Positions 43,473 through 53,212 are shown, counted from the stretch's first letter. The stretch: 64,000 nt of DNA from Guptibacillus hwajinpoensis (GCF_020524165.1 NZ_JAIVKU010000005.1:186001-250000), one strand, 5' to 3'. Notes: generated by a model from the sequence alone, not told the origin. Made by a program: numbers and translations.

Positions 43473-44747
43473 GTGAAAACGAAAATTAATTTTGATTTTC
43501 AGGCTCACGATACTTCACTGAAGAAAGAAATTCTTGCCGGCATTACATCATTTTTTACGATAGTTTATATTGCAGCGGTTAACGCGTCAATCCTTGCTGA
43601 TGCAGGAATTCCTTTCGAAGCAGGAATGATTGCAACAGTCCTGACGTCAGTGGTCGGCTGCCTGTTAATTGGATTTTACGCAAATGCACCGATTATCCTC
43701 GTTCCGGGGATGGGTGTCAATGCGTTCTTTACTTATACAATGGTTGAATCAATGGGATTAAGCTGGGAGGTGGCTCTCGCTTCCGTCTTTGTTGCAGGGA
43801 TATTATTTGCGATAACAGCTTTTACACCGCTCTCCGGTGTTCTTTCAAAAGCAATCCCGCGTTCATTAAAAGAAGCGATTACCGTCGGAATTGGTTTATT
43901 CCTAACATTCATCGGTCTACAGAAAGGCGGTATCGTCGTTTCCAGCGATTCCACATTTGTAGCACTTGGAAACCTTGGCTCCGCTCATGTGGTTGCAACT
44001 CTCGTTACGCTAGGATTAGCTGCCATTCTTTTCATTCGAAATGTGAAAGGCCACTTCCTTATCAGCATGTTAGCTGGGACTGCACTCGCCTGGTCGCTCG
44101 GACTAATTGAGACAGGTCAACAAAATAGCTTTTCATTCTCATCCTACGGATCGGTATTTGCTGCCATGTCTTTCGATGACATATTGATGTTACCATTCTG
44201 GATCGCAACGTTCTCGATGGCGATGATCCTTGTCTTTGAGAATATGGGTTTGTTAACCGGGCTACTACCAGATCAGCGCAAATTTACGAAGTCTTATCAA
44301 GCAAACGCGATTTCAGCTATATCGTCTGGTCTTTTCGGTACGAGTCCAACCGTTTCGACTGTCGAAAGTGCCTCAGGAATTTCGGCTGGTGGCCGAACAG
44401 GACTTACAGCCATTACAACAGGGTTATTGTTCTTAACATCGCTATTCTTTATCCCTATTTTCAAAATCATACCGGACTCGGCGATTGCACCAGTATTGAT
44501 TATTATTGGCGGTCTAATGATTACATCGATTCAAAACATTTCTCTCCAGGATTTTTCTGAAGGATTTCCTGCCTTTTTAATTATCGTCATGATCCCGCTC
44601 ACCTATAGCATTGTGGACGGCATAGCATTTGGCTTTATTGCATACCCATTTCTAAAAATCGCTTTAGGGAAAGGAAAAGAAGTTCCTGTTCCGATGTATA
44701 TTATCGCAAGTCTGTTTTTTATAAACTTTTTCTTACACACCATCTAG
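43473..44747 (+). CDS. NCS2 AzgA-type guanine/hypoxanthine permease
   Basis: A 424-aa transporter (GTG start, SD AAGAAGGG). The family motifs 'EILAGITSFFTIVYIAAVN', 'ILVPGMGVNAFFTYT' and 'GTSPTVSTVESASGISAGGR' are intact. PbuG/PbuO/YtiP-like; it imports purine bases by proton symport. Context with deoD 9 kb away is only loosely suggestive of purine salvage. Confidence 0.92.
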   Translation: MKTKINFDFQAHDTSLKKEILAGITSFFTIVYIAAVNASILADAGIPFEAGMIATVLTSVVGCLLIGFYANAPIILVPGMGVNAFFTYTMVESMGLSWEVALASVFVAGILFAITAFTPLSGVLSKAIPRSLKEAITVGIGLFLTFIGLQKGGIVVSSDSTFVALGNLGSAHVVATLVTLGLAAILFIRNVKGHFLISMLAGTALAWSLGLIETGQQNSFSFSSYGSVFAAMSFDDILMLPFWIATFSMAMILVFENMGLLTGLLPDQRKFTKSYQANAISAISSGLFGTSPTVSTVESASGISAGGRTGLTAITTGLLFLTSLFFIPIFKIIPDSAIAPVLIIIGGLMITSIQNISLQDFSEGFPAFLIIVMIPLTYSIVDGIAFGFIAYPFLKIALGKGKEVPVPMYIIASLFFINFFLHTI

Positions 44748-44766
44748 AGGGTAAGAAAGATCTGCG

Positions 44767-44800
44767 AACCTCCTTGATCTTCATTCAAGGAGGTTTTTTC
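44767..44800 (+). terminator. Terminator of the AzgA permease gene
   Basis: AACCTCCTTGA/TCAAGGAGGTT (44767-44777 with 44785-44795) is followed by T6. Confidence 0.9.
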
Positions 44801-44847
44801 CATTTCATCCTATCTTTTCTATGATATGCTAAGTTCTGGTGATAAAC

Positions 44848-45690
44848 ATGACAACTGTAAAACAAACTGGTTGTATACTTATATTCTTCGTTCTAATGGG
44901 ATGTCAGGTGCAACAAGCAGGTAACCTCTCTTTTCTTGATGAAACGAATGCGAGAAGACCTGTCCCTTCTTTTCTTGTTGAAAATGCCAAGGAACAGCTA
45001 ATTGCAAAATACGAAAACCAAACGCCAACTGAATTTGGTGAAAATGTAGCAGGTGTTTACACTCATTTTCGTTCATCAAAAAAAGAAATCGCCTTAACAT
45101 TCGATGCTTGTGGTGGATCTCATGGAAATGGTGTTGATGAGGAATTGATCGCATTTTTAAAAGAAAACAAGCTACCTTCCACCCTTTTTATTAACAGCAG
45201 ATGGATTGATCAAAACACCGCCCTATTCCAAGAACTTGCTCGTGACCCGCTTTTTCAAATTGAAAATCACGGCACGCATCACAAGCCTCTTTCTGTGAAC
45301 GGGGAGTCAGCCTGGGGCATTTCAGGGACAGCATCGGTTAAAGAAGTGATTGAAGAGATGAAAGAAAATCAAAAGAAAATTGAAAAACTAACTGGTGAGA
45401 CACCGACACTTTTCCGTTCAGGAACAGCTTATTATGATGACGTTGCCGTTCAAATCGCTCAAGATCTTGGTGTTCAAATTGTGAATTACACAATCCTTGG
45501 AGATGCCGGCGCAACGTATACCGCCCAACAGGTAAACGCTGCTCTGTTGCAAGCACAACCAGGCGACATTGCCCTTCTTCATATGAATCAACCGACTAGC
45601 GGGACGGCAGAAGGAGTAAAAAGAGCGATACCGGATTTACAGAAAAAGGGGTACACTTTTGTTCAACTTCACTCCCAACATTTGCAGTGA
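44848..45690 (+). CDS. Polysaccharide deacetylase (NodB) lipoprotein
   Basis: A 280-aa secreted lipoprotein; the signal peptide 'ILIFFVLMGC' ends in a lipobox. The NodB domain has 'ALTFDACGG' with the catalytic Asp, 'ENHGTHHKPLS' with the metal His, 'FRSGTAYYDD' and the final His in 'DIALLHMNQP'. It likely removes acetyl groups from peptidoglycan or chitin-like sugars. The variant 'TFDACGG' resembles PdaC/YjeA-type or uncharacterised outliers more than PdaA. Start ATG at 44848. Confidence 0.88.
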   Translation: MTTVKQTGCILIFFVLMGCQVQQAGNLSFLDETNARRPVPSFLVENAKEQLIAKYENQTPTEFGENVAGVYTHFRSSKKEIALTFDACGGSHGNGVDEELIAFLKENKLPSTLFINSRWIDQNTALFQELARDPLFQIENHGTHHKPLSVNGESAWGISGTASVKEVIEEMKENQKKIEKLTGETPTLFRSGTAYYDDVAVQIAQDLGVQIVNYTILGDAGATYTAQQVNAALLQAQPGDIALLHMNQPTSGTAEGVKRAIPDLQKKGYTFVQLHSQHLQ

Positions 45691-45749
45691 TTACAAATGG
45701 TTCTCCTGGCCATCTTATTAGTGAACACTAAAAGAAGGGGTGAACCTAC

Positions 45750-45869
45750 ATGAGTCAATCGAAAGGACAACGTGAAAGACAATTCCGCAAACGGAAAGAA
45801 GCGCAAAATCCACACGGTAAGATCAAGTCGCTAGAACAACTTTCCAACGAAACACCGAATAAACCATAA
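45750..45869 (+). CDS. DUF6254 family small protein
   Basis: A 39-aa basic protein beginning 'MSQSKGQRERQFRKRKEAQ' and containing 'NPHGKIKSLEQLSNE', the DUF6254 pattern. SD AAGGGGTGA lies before the ATG. Function unknown. Confidence 0.8.
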   Translation: MSQSKGQRERQFRKRKEAQNPHGKIKSLEQLSNETPNKP

Positions 45870-45932
45870 ACACCGATTAAACTCCTCTTAATTCGGGTAA
45901 TGATTGCTAGAAAATGAAAGGAGTTTAACTTT

Positions 45933-46139
45933 ATGAATGAATTCACGGTATCTGTCGCAGGAATGAAGGGCGAAAACTGTATTCAGAAAATCGAATCCTC
46001 CCTTCTCTCTCTAAACGGCGTTGAACGGGCGTTAGCCGACCTTAAAGAAGAAACAGTCACCATTTTATTTGATGAAGAAGCCGTTGACCAATCGATGATT
46101 ATGCAAACAATTGAAGAAGCAGGTTATCAACCTGCTTAA
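45933..46139 (+). CDS. HMA-fold protein with incomplete metal motif
   Basis: A 68-aa ferredoxin-like heavy-metal-associated domain similar to CopZ. The usual MxCxxC loop reads 'GMKGENCIQKIESSLLSLNG', so the first Cys is replaced by Gly and only one Cys remains. The rest of the fold is normal ('IMQTIEEAGYQPA'). It probably does not carry Cu(I) as CopZ does. No copA is next to it. SD GAAAGGAG. Confidence 0.85.
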   Translation: MNEFTVSVAGMKGENCIQKIESSLLSLNGVERALADLKEETVTILFDEEAVDQSMIMQTIEEAGYQPA

Positions 46140-46142
46140 CGC

Positions 46143-46174
46143 AAAAAGATCCTGCTCTGTGCAGGCTCTTTTTT
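46143..46174 (+). terminator. Terminator of the HMA gene
   Basis: A CCTGC/GCAGG core stem (46151-46155 with 46161-46165) is extended by an AAAAAGA/TCTTTTT base and ends in T6. Confidence 0.8.
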
Positions 46175-46302
46175 ATGTCAAAATGAAACAGCGTTTTTCA
46201 AAAAAAGTCCAATTATTTCCGACAAATTTTCAATTTTCGCAATGGGTGGGTGTTAACCTATAACTATCCGTTAAGGAATAGTTAACGAAAGGGGTAACAG
46301 AC

Positions 46303-47100
46303 TTGGAGCAGCCTAACGCAAATACGAATGAACTTCACCCTCTGGTTCCTCTCCACGATCCGCCAACGGTAGAACACAACCACTTGATCCACCAATTGGA
46401 ATCGTTGGCTTATGAAAATCAATCATTAAGCAACGTGCGTACACTTGTAGCAGGTGTGGCCCATGAGATTAAAAATCCTCTTACGATTATGAAAGGTTTT
46501 ATTCAACTAATAAAACCTGACCTTGATAAGCTACAGAAAAGTGATATTGCTGATTTATTATTAGCAGAAGTTCAACGAACAACCAATCTAGTGGAGGAGT
46601 TTCTTCAGCTCGCTCGACCAACAAAACATACAACAGAACGTATTGACCTCATCCCATTTCTTGAAGATATTCTTCTACTTTTCCAGAGCGAAGCGAAGTT
46701 AAGTAAATGCGAACTAACCGCCAATCTCCAGAAGTTTAAGCTGCCGATTGAGGTTATGATCAATCCAGGACAGCTAAAGCAGGTTTTTTTAAATGTAATG
46801 AAAAATAGTATTGAAGCTATCCGTATGACGAACCGAAAAAATGGACACATTTCACTATCAGTTCGTCAGCAATTTCATTTTGTTACAATCAACATACGAG
46901 ACAATGGGAATGGAATGGACTCTTCTACACAAGCTAGCGTTTTTAATCCTTTTTATACTACAAAAGAAAAAGGAACAGGACTCGGCCTATTCCTTACCAA
47001 ACAAATTATTCAAAATCATAATGGCACGGTGAAAGTGAAAAGTTCTCCTTCGTTAGGAACAACGATCTCTATTCAACTGCCTTTGCTTCACTCGAGCTAA
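46303..47100 (+). CDS. Soluble histidine kinase without sensor domain (TTG start)
   Basis: A 265-aa cytoplasmic kinase. A ~45-residue N-terminus precedes HisKA ('VAGVAHEIKNPLTIMKGFIQ') and HATPase_c ('NVMKNSIEAIRM', 'DNGNGMD', 'KGTGLGLFLTKQI'). It has no PAS, TM or other sensor. Start is TTG at 46303 with SD AAAGGGG. It resembles small phosphorelay kinases; no response regulator is adjacent. Its stop overlaps that of the converging yihY-like gene. Confidence 0.88.
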   Translation: MEQPNANTNELHPLVPLHDPPTVEHNHLIHQLESLAYENQSLSNVRTLVAGVAHEIKNPLTIMKGFIQLIKPDLDKLQKSDIADLLLAEVQRTTNLVEEFLQLARPTKHTTERIDLIPFLEDILLLFQSEAKLSKCELTANLQKFKLPIEVMINPGQLKQVFLNVMKNSIEAIRMTNRKNGHISLSVRQQFHFVTINIRDNGNGMDSSTQASVFNPFYTTKEKGTGLGLFLTKQIIQNHNGTVKVKSSPSLGTTISIQLPLLHSS

Positions 47101-47945
47101 AAACCAATTTGATCCTGTTCACTTACCTTTGCATTTCGCTTAGTTTTATGAAGAAGCGCATTCACCTCTCCGCCAACGAGCAGAATAATACCGGTTAAAT
47201 AAAACCATAGCATCAGAATAATGACGCCCCCTAGACTGCCATAAGTAGCAGAGTAATTACCGAAATTGCTTACGTAGAAAGCAAACGCAAGGGATATTAC
47301 CTGCCAGCCTACCGTTGCTATGAGTGCTCCGATAATGACTTCCTTAAAAGGAAAATGTTTATTTGGTGCAAAGCGATATAGCGCAGCCAGGATGCATGCC
47401 ATAATCGCAACAGCAATGACCCAGCGAAGAATACGAAAAAGAAATTCCGTCGAGCTCGGCAGGTTCAGAGCCGATGTTATGGCATCAATGATCACGTCTC
47501 CAAAAACAGGTAATACTAGCGTGACAATAAAGACAAGTACGAGTCCAATCGTGAGAACGATGGAGAGAAGTCGCGCTTTAATAAACGATCTCGTTTCTTC
47601 TACATCATACGCAAGATTTAATGCTCTCATTAATGCCATCATGCCGTTTGAAGCTGACCAGATTGTACCGAGTATTCCTAACGTTAACAACCCGCCCTGA
47701 GGCTCACTAATAATGGAGAGAACATTATCCTGAAGGATGCTCCCTGTCTCTCCGGGAGCATATTTCGTTAGAAAACTCACCGCTTCCTGTTTGTCAATGG
47801 ACAGGTAAGGAAGGATTGAGAGGATAAGTATAAGTAATGGAAAGATCGATAACATAAAATAATAGGCCAATTCAGCTGCAAGACTCGTAACGCGATCCTC
47901 ACCTATTTCTTTCCCAAGTTTTTTGACAAACGTTAATCCCGCCAT
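47097..47945 (-). CDS. YihY/virulence factor BrkB family membrane protein
   Basis: A 282-aa protein with six hydrophobic helices. 'AAELAYYFMLSIFPLLILIL', 'WSASNGMMALMRALNLAYD' and 'YGSLGGVIILMLWFYLTGII' are the YihY hallmarks. The family was once misannotated as RNase BN. Its function is uncertain; transport or envelope roles are suggested. Confidence 0.92.
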   Translation of the reverse strand: MAGLTFVKKLGKEIGEDRVTSLAAELAYYFMLSIFPLLILILSILPYLSIDKQEAVSFLTKYAPGETGSILQDNVLSIISEPQGGLLTLGILGTIWSASNGMMALMRALNLAYDVEETRSFIKARLLSIVLTIGLVLVFIVTLVLPVFGDVIIDAITSALNLPSSTEFLFRILRWVIAVAIMACILAALYRFAPNKHFPFKEVIIGALIATVGWQVISLAFAFYVSNFGNYSATYGSLGGVIILMLWFYLTGIILLVGGEVNALLHKTKRNAKVSEQDQIGF

Positions 47946-48015
47946 TTCGTTAACCCCTTTCTAACATTCTTCAATCCCTTTCCCCATATTGTTCCGGTGT
48001 AATCATACTACCGTA

Positions 48016-48050
48016 CAAAAAAAGAGCAGACGCGGTGTCTGCTCTTTTTT
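48016..48050 (-). terminator. Terminator of the LCP gene
   Basis: An 11-bp stem AAAGAGCAGAC/GTCTGCTCTTT (48021-48031 with 48036-48046) has U7 on the minus strand. Confidence 0.88.
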
Positions 48051-48068
48051 AGATTAATCTCTCTCAGT

Positions 48069-49103
48069 TTAAGGTGTTGTTTCACCCTGCTCTTCATCTA
48101 AAGCGTTCATATTTCCATTTGGATCATCCATTTGATCTTCAAGATTAAGATGAGATCGAAGCTCTGTTTTAGCAGAAGCTAATGACTGATCATCAAGCTT
48201 AAAGTAATAAGTTCCAGCTGGTTGAAAGTCGGTTCCTGTTAGCTGAAGTTTTTCGATTGAATCAATCTTAGAAATAAACGGATAGAGTCCAAGAGCTTCA
48301 TTAAACGTAAAACTCATTGTTAAGTTCTCTCCGATACGATCTACAAGATCACCGTATTTTGGTATAGAGGAAAGAGAGCTTACCTTATCGATCGCAGCTG
48401 TAATCACTTCCATCTGGCGCTGTCCACGTTTCAAGTCAGAATCCGCTTTACGTGTTCTTGCAAACGCAAGTGCTTCTTTACCATTTAGCGTTTGCTCGCC
48501 AACCTCTAAATCAATTTTACCTTTCGATTCTTTGTATAGTTGATCAGCAATAAGTTGGGATTCAATGGTAACATCAATTCCGCCAAGCTCATCAATAACT
48601 GTTTTAAACGCATCAAAGTTTACTCGGACTACTTCATCAATCGGAATCCCGAGCAAGCCTTCCACTGTATCAATCGTTAAATCAATGCCGCCAAACGCAT
48701 GAGCATGAGTAATTTTGTCCATTCCTCTTCCAGGAATTTGAACGTAAGAGTCACGTGGGATACTGAGAAGCTTCATTGATTTATCATCTTGATTAAACGT
48801 TGCAACCATCATTGAGTCACTGCGTCCATTCGATGTATTTTCTTCATCGTCAACTCCAAGTAGTAACACTGAAAAGTGATCTTTCCCTATATCGACTGCA
48901 TTGTTTCTAAGATCGGACTGTTCGCCTCGATTTGGTTGCATTAATGATTGGTCAGAAACGCTAGATACTTTATAATAAAGATACCCTCCATAACCACCAA
49001 TACCGACTATAATCAATAATAATAGCAAAAGCGTGATTCGCAATCCACGTCGTTTTTTCTTAGGTTTATATCGACTTCGAGGCTCCATTTGTTCTTCATT
49101 CAT
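48069..49103 (-). CDS. LytR-CpsA-Psr (LCP) family glycopolymer transferase
   Basis: A 344-aa membrane-anchored enzyme that attaches teichoic acids or similar polymers to peptidoglycan. A basic N-terminus and one TM helix (~30-52) precede the LCP domain, with 'VLLLGVDDEENTSNGRSDSM', 'LLSIPRDSYVQIPG' and 'EALAFARTRKADSDLKRGQR' holding the catalytic Arg/Asp set. A short acidic tail follows. The ATG at 49103 has SD AAGGAGAT. TagU-like. Confidence 0.93.
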   Translation of the reverse strand: MNEEQMEPRSRYKPKKKRRGLRITLLLLLLIIVGIGGYGGYLYYKVSSVSDQSLMQPNRGEQSDLRNNAVDIGKDHFSVLLLGVDDEENTSNGRSDSMMVATFNQDDKSMKLLSIPRDSYVQIPGRGMDKITHAHAFGGIDLTIDTVEGLLGIPIDEVVRVNFDAFKTVIDELGGIDVTIESQLIADQLYKESKGKIDLEVGEQTLNGKEALAFARTRKADSDLKRGQRQMEVITAAIDKVSSLSSIPKYGDLVDRIGENLTMSFTFNEALGLYPFISKIDSIEKLQLTGTDFQPAGTYYFKLDDQSLASAKTELRSHLNLEDQMDDPNGNMNALDEEQGETTP

Positions 49104-49358
49104 AGAAATTTTATCTCCTTCAATATAAATCAACATTCGTTATTTACAGATCATTCGTATCACCTTGATGATGATCGACTGTCAGTCATTCACCAAAAAA
49201 TGGGTAAATTCGTCAATTTACGTTCACCCTAGCTATAAATGTACCATTCTTTCTTATTACTTTCTACCTAAATATTTTTCCAATCTACATGCACTTTGTC
49301 ATTTACCTACGAGATCGGTAAAATACAAAATGAAGATCTAGAGAAAGGACAAACTCTC

Positions 49359-51020
49359 TTGCATATAAAAACAAAATCAATTCCGTGGATTATTATTGGT
49401 AGCTATTTTCTATTTGGATCACTGTGGATTTTACTTTCAGATACCATTCTTTATCGCTTTTCTTTTGATTTTATAACAAATAAACAGATCGGTCTTTATA
49501 AAGGTTGGTTTTTCATTCTTTTAACAAGTTTATTTCTTTATTTTCTATTAAACCATCTTCTACTAAAGAACAAACAAATGGAAAAGCAACTCTTAGAAAG
49601 CGAAGAGCGTTATCGTCGTCTCGTTGAGTCTTCTCCATATGCTATCTGTTTGTTACGAGATGGAGAGATCACTTATACGAATCAAACTGGTTTAAAAATG
49701 GCAGGTGTTGATTCTCTTAATGACCTCTATCAGCATCGTGATTCTCTCGTCGTAAATCCAGATGACCAAAGAAAAATCAAGGAAATACTGCACAACATTC
49801 ATACTAATCACAATGAATATCCAGAAACGATTGAATACCAATTATTACGCTCGAATAACGACATCATGGATGTAGAATCAACTCTTATCCCTATTCGTTT
49901 TGATCATAAAGTGATGACGATCATTCAAACGCGAGACATTACCGAACGAAAACAAGCGGTAAAAGGATTATGGGAAGCGAAGCAACTCATTCAAGCCATC
50001 ATTAGCGCCTCCCCTATTGCGACTCTCGCTCTTGATCTAGATGCAAATATTCGTTTATGGAACCCGGCTGCCGAAAAAATATTTGGTTGGAAAAGCCATG
50101 AAGTCATTGGTAAGAAAAGCCCTATTGTACCTCAAGGTGAAAAAGATATTACGATACCTGAAATTATCGCACATGGTCATATTGTCAATAAAGAAGTACA
50201 ACGCATGAGAAAAGATGGATCAATTGTTTACGCAGCCCTCTCGACTGCCCCAATTCAAGATGAAAATGGGGAAATTGATGGCATCATGGCTGCTTTCATG
50301 GATATTACAGATAAAAAGAAAACCGAAGAAGCTCTGCTAAAAACAGAAAAGCTATCGGCAGTTGGCCAGTTAGCGGCAAGCGTCGCTCATGAAATACGAA
50401 ATCCACTCACTTCTGTTAAAGGATTTATCCAGCTTCTAAACGACGATAAACCCTTCGCAGAAAAAACGCCGTACCTATCCATTATGCTTTCAGAAATTGA
50501 TCGAATGGATGCAATCATTAAAGATTTACTCGTGTTAGCTAAACCACAAGCATCTCACTTTACTTTTTTTAGTTTAAATAAGCTAATTTCCTATGTTCTA
50601 CAGTTATTAAGCACGCAGGCAAATTTATACAATATTACTTTTTCACAAAACTTTACTGAGAAAGATGACACCTTGTATGGGGAGGAAAATCAGCTCAAAC
50701 AAGTGTTTATTAACTTAATCAAAAATGCGATTGAATCCATGCCAGAAGGGGGAAGCGTTAGCTTAAGGACCCTTACAACAGAAGATTTGATTGAGGTAAC
50801 GATAACGGATGAAGGTGTCGGCATTCCTGAACACAAGTTGAAAACGCTCGGCGAACCGTTCTATACGACGAAAGAAGAAGGTACCGGTCTCGGGCTCTTA
50901 TCTAGTTTTAAAATTATTGAAAATCATAATGGAAGCATCGATTTTAAAAGCGAAGTTGGAACCGGAACAACTGTCACTCTCTATTTTCAAAAAAACAGCT
51001 CCCCAACGTCATCATTTTAG
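49359..51020 (+). CDS. Two-helix, double-PAS sensor histidine kinase (orphan)
   Basis: A 553-aa kinase from the TTG at 49359, which has SD AGAAAGGA; a TTG at 49296 lacks an SD. Two TM helices ('IPWIIIGSYFLFGSLWILLS' and 'GWFFILLTSLFLYFLLN') with a very short outer loop are followed by PAS (~80-200), PAS (~210-330), HisKA ('SVAHEIRNPLTSVKGFIQLL') and HATPase_c ('DEGVGIPEHK', 'GTGLGLLSSF'). It resembles sporulation phosphorelay kinases; no partner regulator lies nearby. Confidence 0.88.
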   Translation: MHIKTKSIPWIIIGSYFLFGSLWILLSDTILYRFSFDFITNKQIGLYKGWFFILLTSLFLYFLLNHLLLKNKQMEKQLLESEERYRRLVESSPYAICLLRDGEITYTNQTGLKMAGVDSLNDLYQHRDSLVVNPDDQRKIKEILHNIHTNHNEYPETIEYQLLRSNNDIMDVESTLIPIRFDHKVMTIIQTRDITERKQAVKGLWEAKQLIQAIISASPIATLALDLDANIRLWNPAAEKIFGWKSHEVIGKKSPIVPQGEKDITIPEIIAHGHIVNKEVQRMRKDGSIVYAALSTAPIQDENGEIDGIMAAFMDITDKKKTEEALLKTEKLSAVGQLAASVAHEIRNPLTSVKGFIQLLNDDKPFAEKTPYLSIMLSEIDRMDAIIKDLLVLAKPQASHFTFFSLNKLISYVLQLLSTQANLYNITFSQNFTEKDDTLYGEENQLKQVFINLIKNAIESMPEGGSVSLRTLTTEDLIEVTITDEGVGIPEHKLKTLGEPFYTTKEEGTGLGLLSSFKIIENHNGSIDFKSEVGTGTTVTLYFQKNSSPTSSF

Positions 51021-51165
51021 CTTACTTAGTATGTATGTGCTTTGGAGTATACGAATCTCAATTATAGGTCTTTTTATCTATTTTTTGTGCTTCCATCCCT
51101 TTGTATGCTAAAATATCATTCGTCTCTTATTGTTGAATAAGTTTGACCTGAAGGAGGAAGCAACA

Positions 51166-52194
51166 TTGCAAAAAACGAAACGAAACGATCCCTGTCCTTG
51201 CGGCAGCGGCAAAAAATATAAAAAATGCTGTATGACATCTGAAAGTGCACAGGATCAATTAGAAGAACAGTTATACACACAGGAACTTTACACTGTCCAG
51301 GCTCAGCTTGTTGAATATGCGATGAGCCAACATGATCAAAAAATGGTTTCTTTAGCAAACGATTTATTTAAGCGTTATGATATTCCCAAAAATCTTGAAG
51401 AAGCCTACATGCACGGTATTTTCCCATGGGCGATTTTCCATCAAGCCGTTAATCAATGGAACAAGACCATCGTAAAACAGTATATTCAGTTATATTCTCA
51501 TACCTTCTCCACTGAGAAAGTAAAAGAAACGGTTAACGAGTGGCGTGATGCTTATATGTCCATTTATACGGTTGAAGAAGTATCAGGGAACACCGCAGTT
51601 GTGAAAGAGCTTAACTCTAATCAACCAATTAGCATTCTTTTACATGAAGAAGTCATTCTATCAAAAGGAGAAAGCTTAGCAGGCATTCTTCTCCCAGTGA
51701 AAAACGGTGCAATGCCATTTATCGAGCTACTTAAGATTGCCCCTGATGCCATGCAATTGGTAGCAAACAAATTGGCAACAGAGAACGTTTCTAACAACGT
51801 TCGTTCCATGATGCAAAGCGACTTCCCAGAAATCCTTAGCGAAATTGTAAAGCATGGTAATGGAGCAGAAGAAGCAGATGACTCCATTGACATGATTTGG
51901 TCTAGAAAAGAAGATGCTGAAGTTGCTACTCTTTTTACAGAGAATATTAGTGATGCATTCTCAAAAGAGCAGGTTCAAGAAATTCTTCATTTCTGGAAGA
52001 AGTACACTCAGGAAGAACAACCATCTGTTAGAAAACCTGCTATTTTTGCCGCTTCTCTTGAGTATCTCGCCTCTAAAGTCTTTGATTCTTCAGTCAGCCA
52101 AAGCGCTCTTGCTAAAAAGTACGGAACATCACCTTCTAGTATTTCAAGCAAGTACAAAGCATTTCATGAACGATTTATTCCAGTGATGAATTAG
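51166..52194 (+). CDS. SEC-C zinc-motif protein with C-terminal HTH-like segment
   Basis: A 342-aa protein with a TTG start (SD GAAGGAGG). The SEC-C motif 'NDPCPCGSGKKYKKCC' at residues ~6-22 binds one Zn. The middle is helical and uncharacterised. The C-terminus 'VSQSALAKKYGTSPSSISSK' looks like a helix-turn-helix. Many SEC-C proteins of this length are of unknown function, possibly tied to SecA, ribosomes or nucleic acid. Confidence 0.82.
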   Translation: MQKTKRNDPCPCGSGKKYKKCCMTSESAQDQLEEQLYTQELYTVQAQLVEYAMSQHDQKMVSLANDLFKRYDIPKNLEEAYMHGIFPWAIFHQAVNQWNKTIVKQYIQLYSHTFSTEKVKETVNEWRDAYMSIYTVEEVSGNTAVVKELNSNQPISILLHEEVILSKGESLAGILLPVKNGAMPFIELLKIAPDAMQLVANKLATENVSNNVRSMMQSDFPEILSEIVKHGNGAEEADDSIDMIWSRKEDAEVATLFTENISDAFSKEQVQEILHFWKKYTQEEQPSVRKPAIFAASLEYLASKVFDSSVSQSALAKKYGTSPSSISSKYKAFHERFIPVMN

Positions 52195-52217
52195 AACAAA
52201 CAGTCACAATAACAAGT

Positions 52218-52250
52218 AAAAAGATGGTTTTAATCAACCATCTTTTTACT
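52218..52250 (+). terminator. Terminator of the SEC-C gene
   Basis: A 12-bp stem AAAAAGATGGTT/AACCATCTTTTT (52218-52229 with 52236-52247) with a 6-nt loop. Confidence 0.88.
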
Positions 52251-52366
52251 TTAATGGTATGATGAACATATTGAGAAAAAGGCTCTATTATCGCATCGTG
52301 TTAACTGTTCAACCTATTCCGTTAACACGATTCGTTTATGGATCCACCTTTAAGGGAGGAAATATA

Positions 52367-53212
52367 GTGACTACTGAGACATCCACTCAAAAAGTAGGGA
52401 CTTACATTCTTGCACAAGCTTCAGAGATTGCACAAAGTACATATGAAAGACAACGCCATGACCTTGATGAAGCTAATTTTTCAAATGAGTCTAAATTATC
52501 CCTGTCAAATACAACATATTTAATTAAGCTGATCGGTAAAAGCTTACAGCAAAACACAATAAATGCAATGGGTGCCATTGAAGAATTTGGCGAAGAATCA
52601 GGTGAACTGGTTCAAGATGAAAATGAAATGATCGTCTCCCTTATCGTTACGGTACCACTTATTCGCGAGGCGATTTGGGAGGCAATTGAACCGATCGTCG
52701 AAGAACTTAACATGAAGCCACGCGAGGTCATTAAGTTACCAGGAAAAATTGATCCTCTCCTAGATCAGTTTGTATATAGTTATGGAAGCACTTATATTAC
52801 AAGTAACCAACAGCTTAAAACGAAATATGACTCGACGCTGGAAGAACTGTCTACCCCGATCATTCCAATTATTAAAAACCTGGCTATTCTTCCGCTTGTT
52901 GGGAATATTGATACGTATCGGGCAACGCTCATCATGGAGAAAACGTTGGAACAAACGCGCAAATTGCAATTAAATCATATGATCATTGACTTATCAGGGG
53001 TTGTCACAATGGATACAATGGTGGCAAAACATTTGTTTGATATTACAGAAGCACTCAGTCTCATGGGCGTACAAGTAACTCTTACGGGAATTAGCCCTTC
53101 CATTTCAATTTCAGCTGTACAATTAGGAATTGATCTCCATAAGTTAACAATTAAATCGAGTCTTCATAATGCTTTAACAGATCTTGCGGTTCTTTCAAAT
53201 CCTACAACGTAA
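52367..53212 (+). CDS. RsbR-like STAS domain protein (stressosome component)
   Basis: A 281-aa protein (GTG start after SD GGGAGGAAA; the longer frame from 52259 has no SD). The N-terminal ~150 residues are a helical non-heme-globin-like region. The C-terminal STAS domain contains 'IIDLSGVVTMDTMVAKHLFD', with the Thr equivalent to the first RsbR phosphorylation site. The second site reads 'ISISAVQLGID', where RsbR has Thr. It has a paralogue at 57448. No RsbS/RsbT genes are in the window. Confidence 0.87.
   Translation: MTTETSTQKVGTYILAQASEIAQSTYERQRHDLDEANFSNESKLSLSNTTYLIKLIGKSLQQNTINAMGAIEEFGEESGELVQDENEMIVSLIVTVPLIREAIWEAIEPIVEELNMKPREVIKLPGKIDPLLDQFVYSYGSTYITSNQQLKTKYDSTLEELSTPIIPIIKNLAILPLVGNIDTYRATLIMEKTLEQTRKLQLNHMIIDLSGVVTMDTMVAKHLFDITEALSLMGVQVTLTGISPSISISAVQLGIDLHKLTIKSSLHNALTDLAVLSNPTT

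Noticed and set aside
47320-47700. 126-aa ORF antisense to the yihY-like gene
   Set aside because: Antisense to a conserved membrane protein gene; its composition mirrors the reverse strand.
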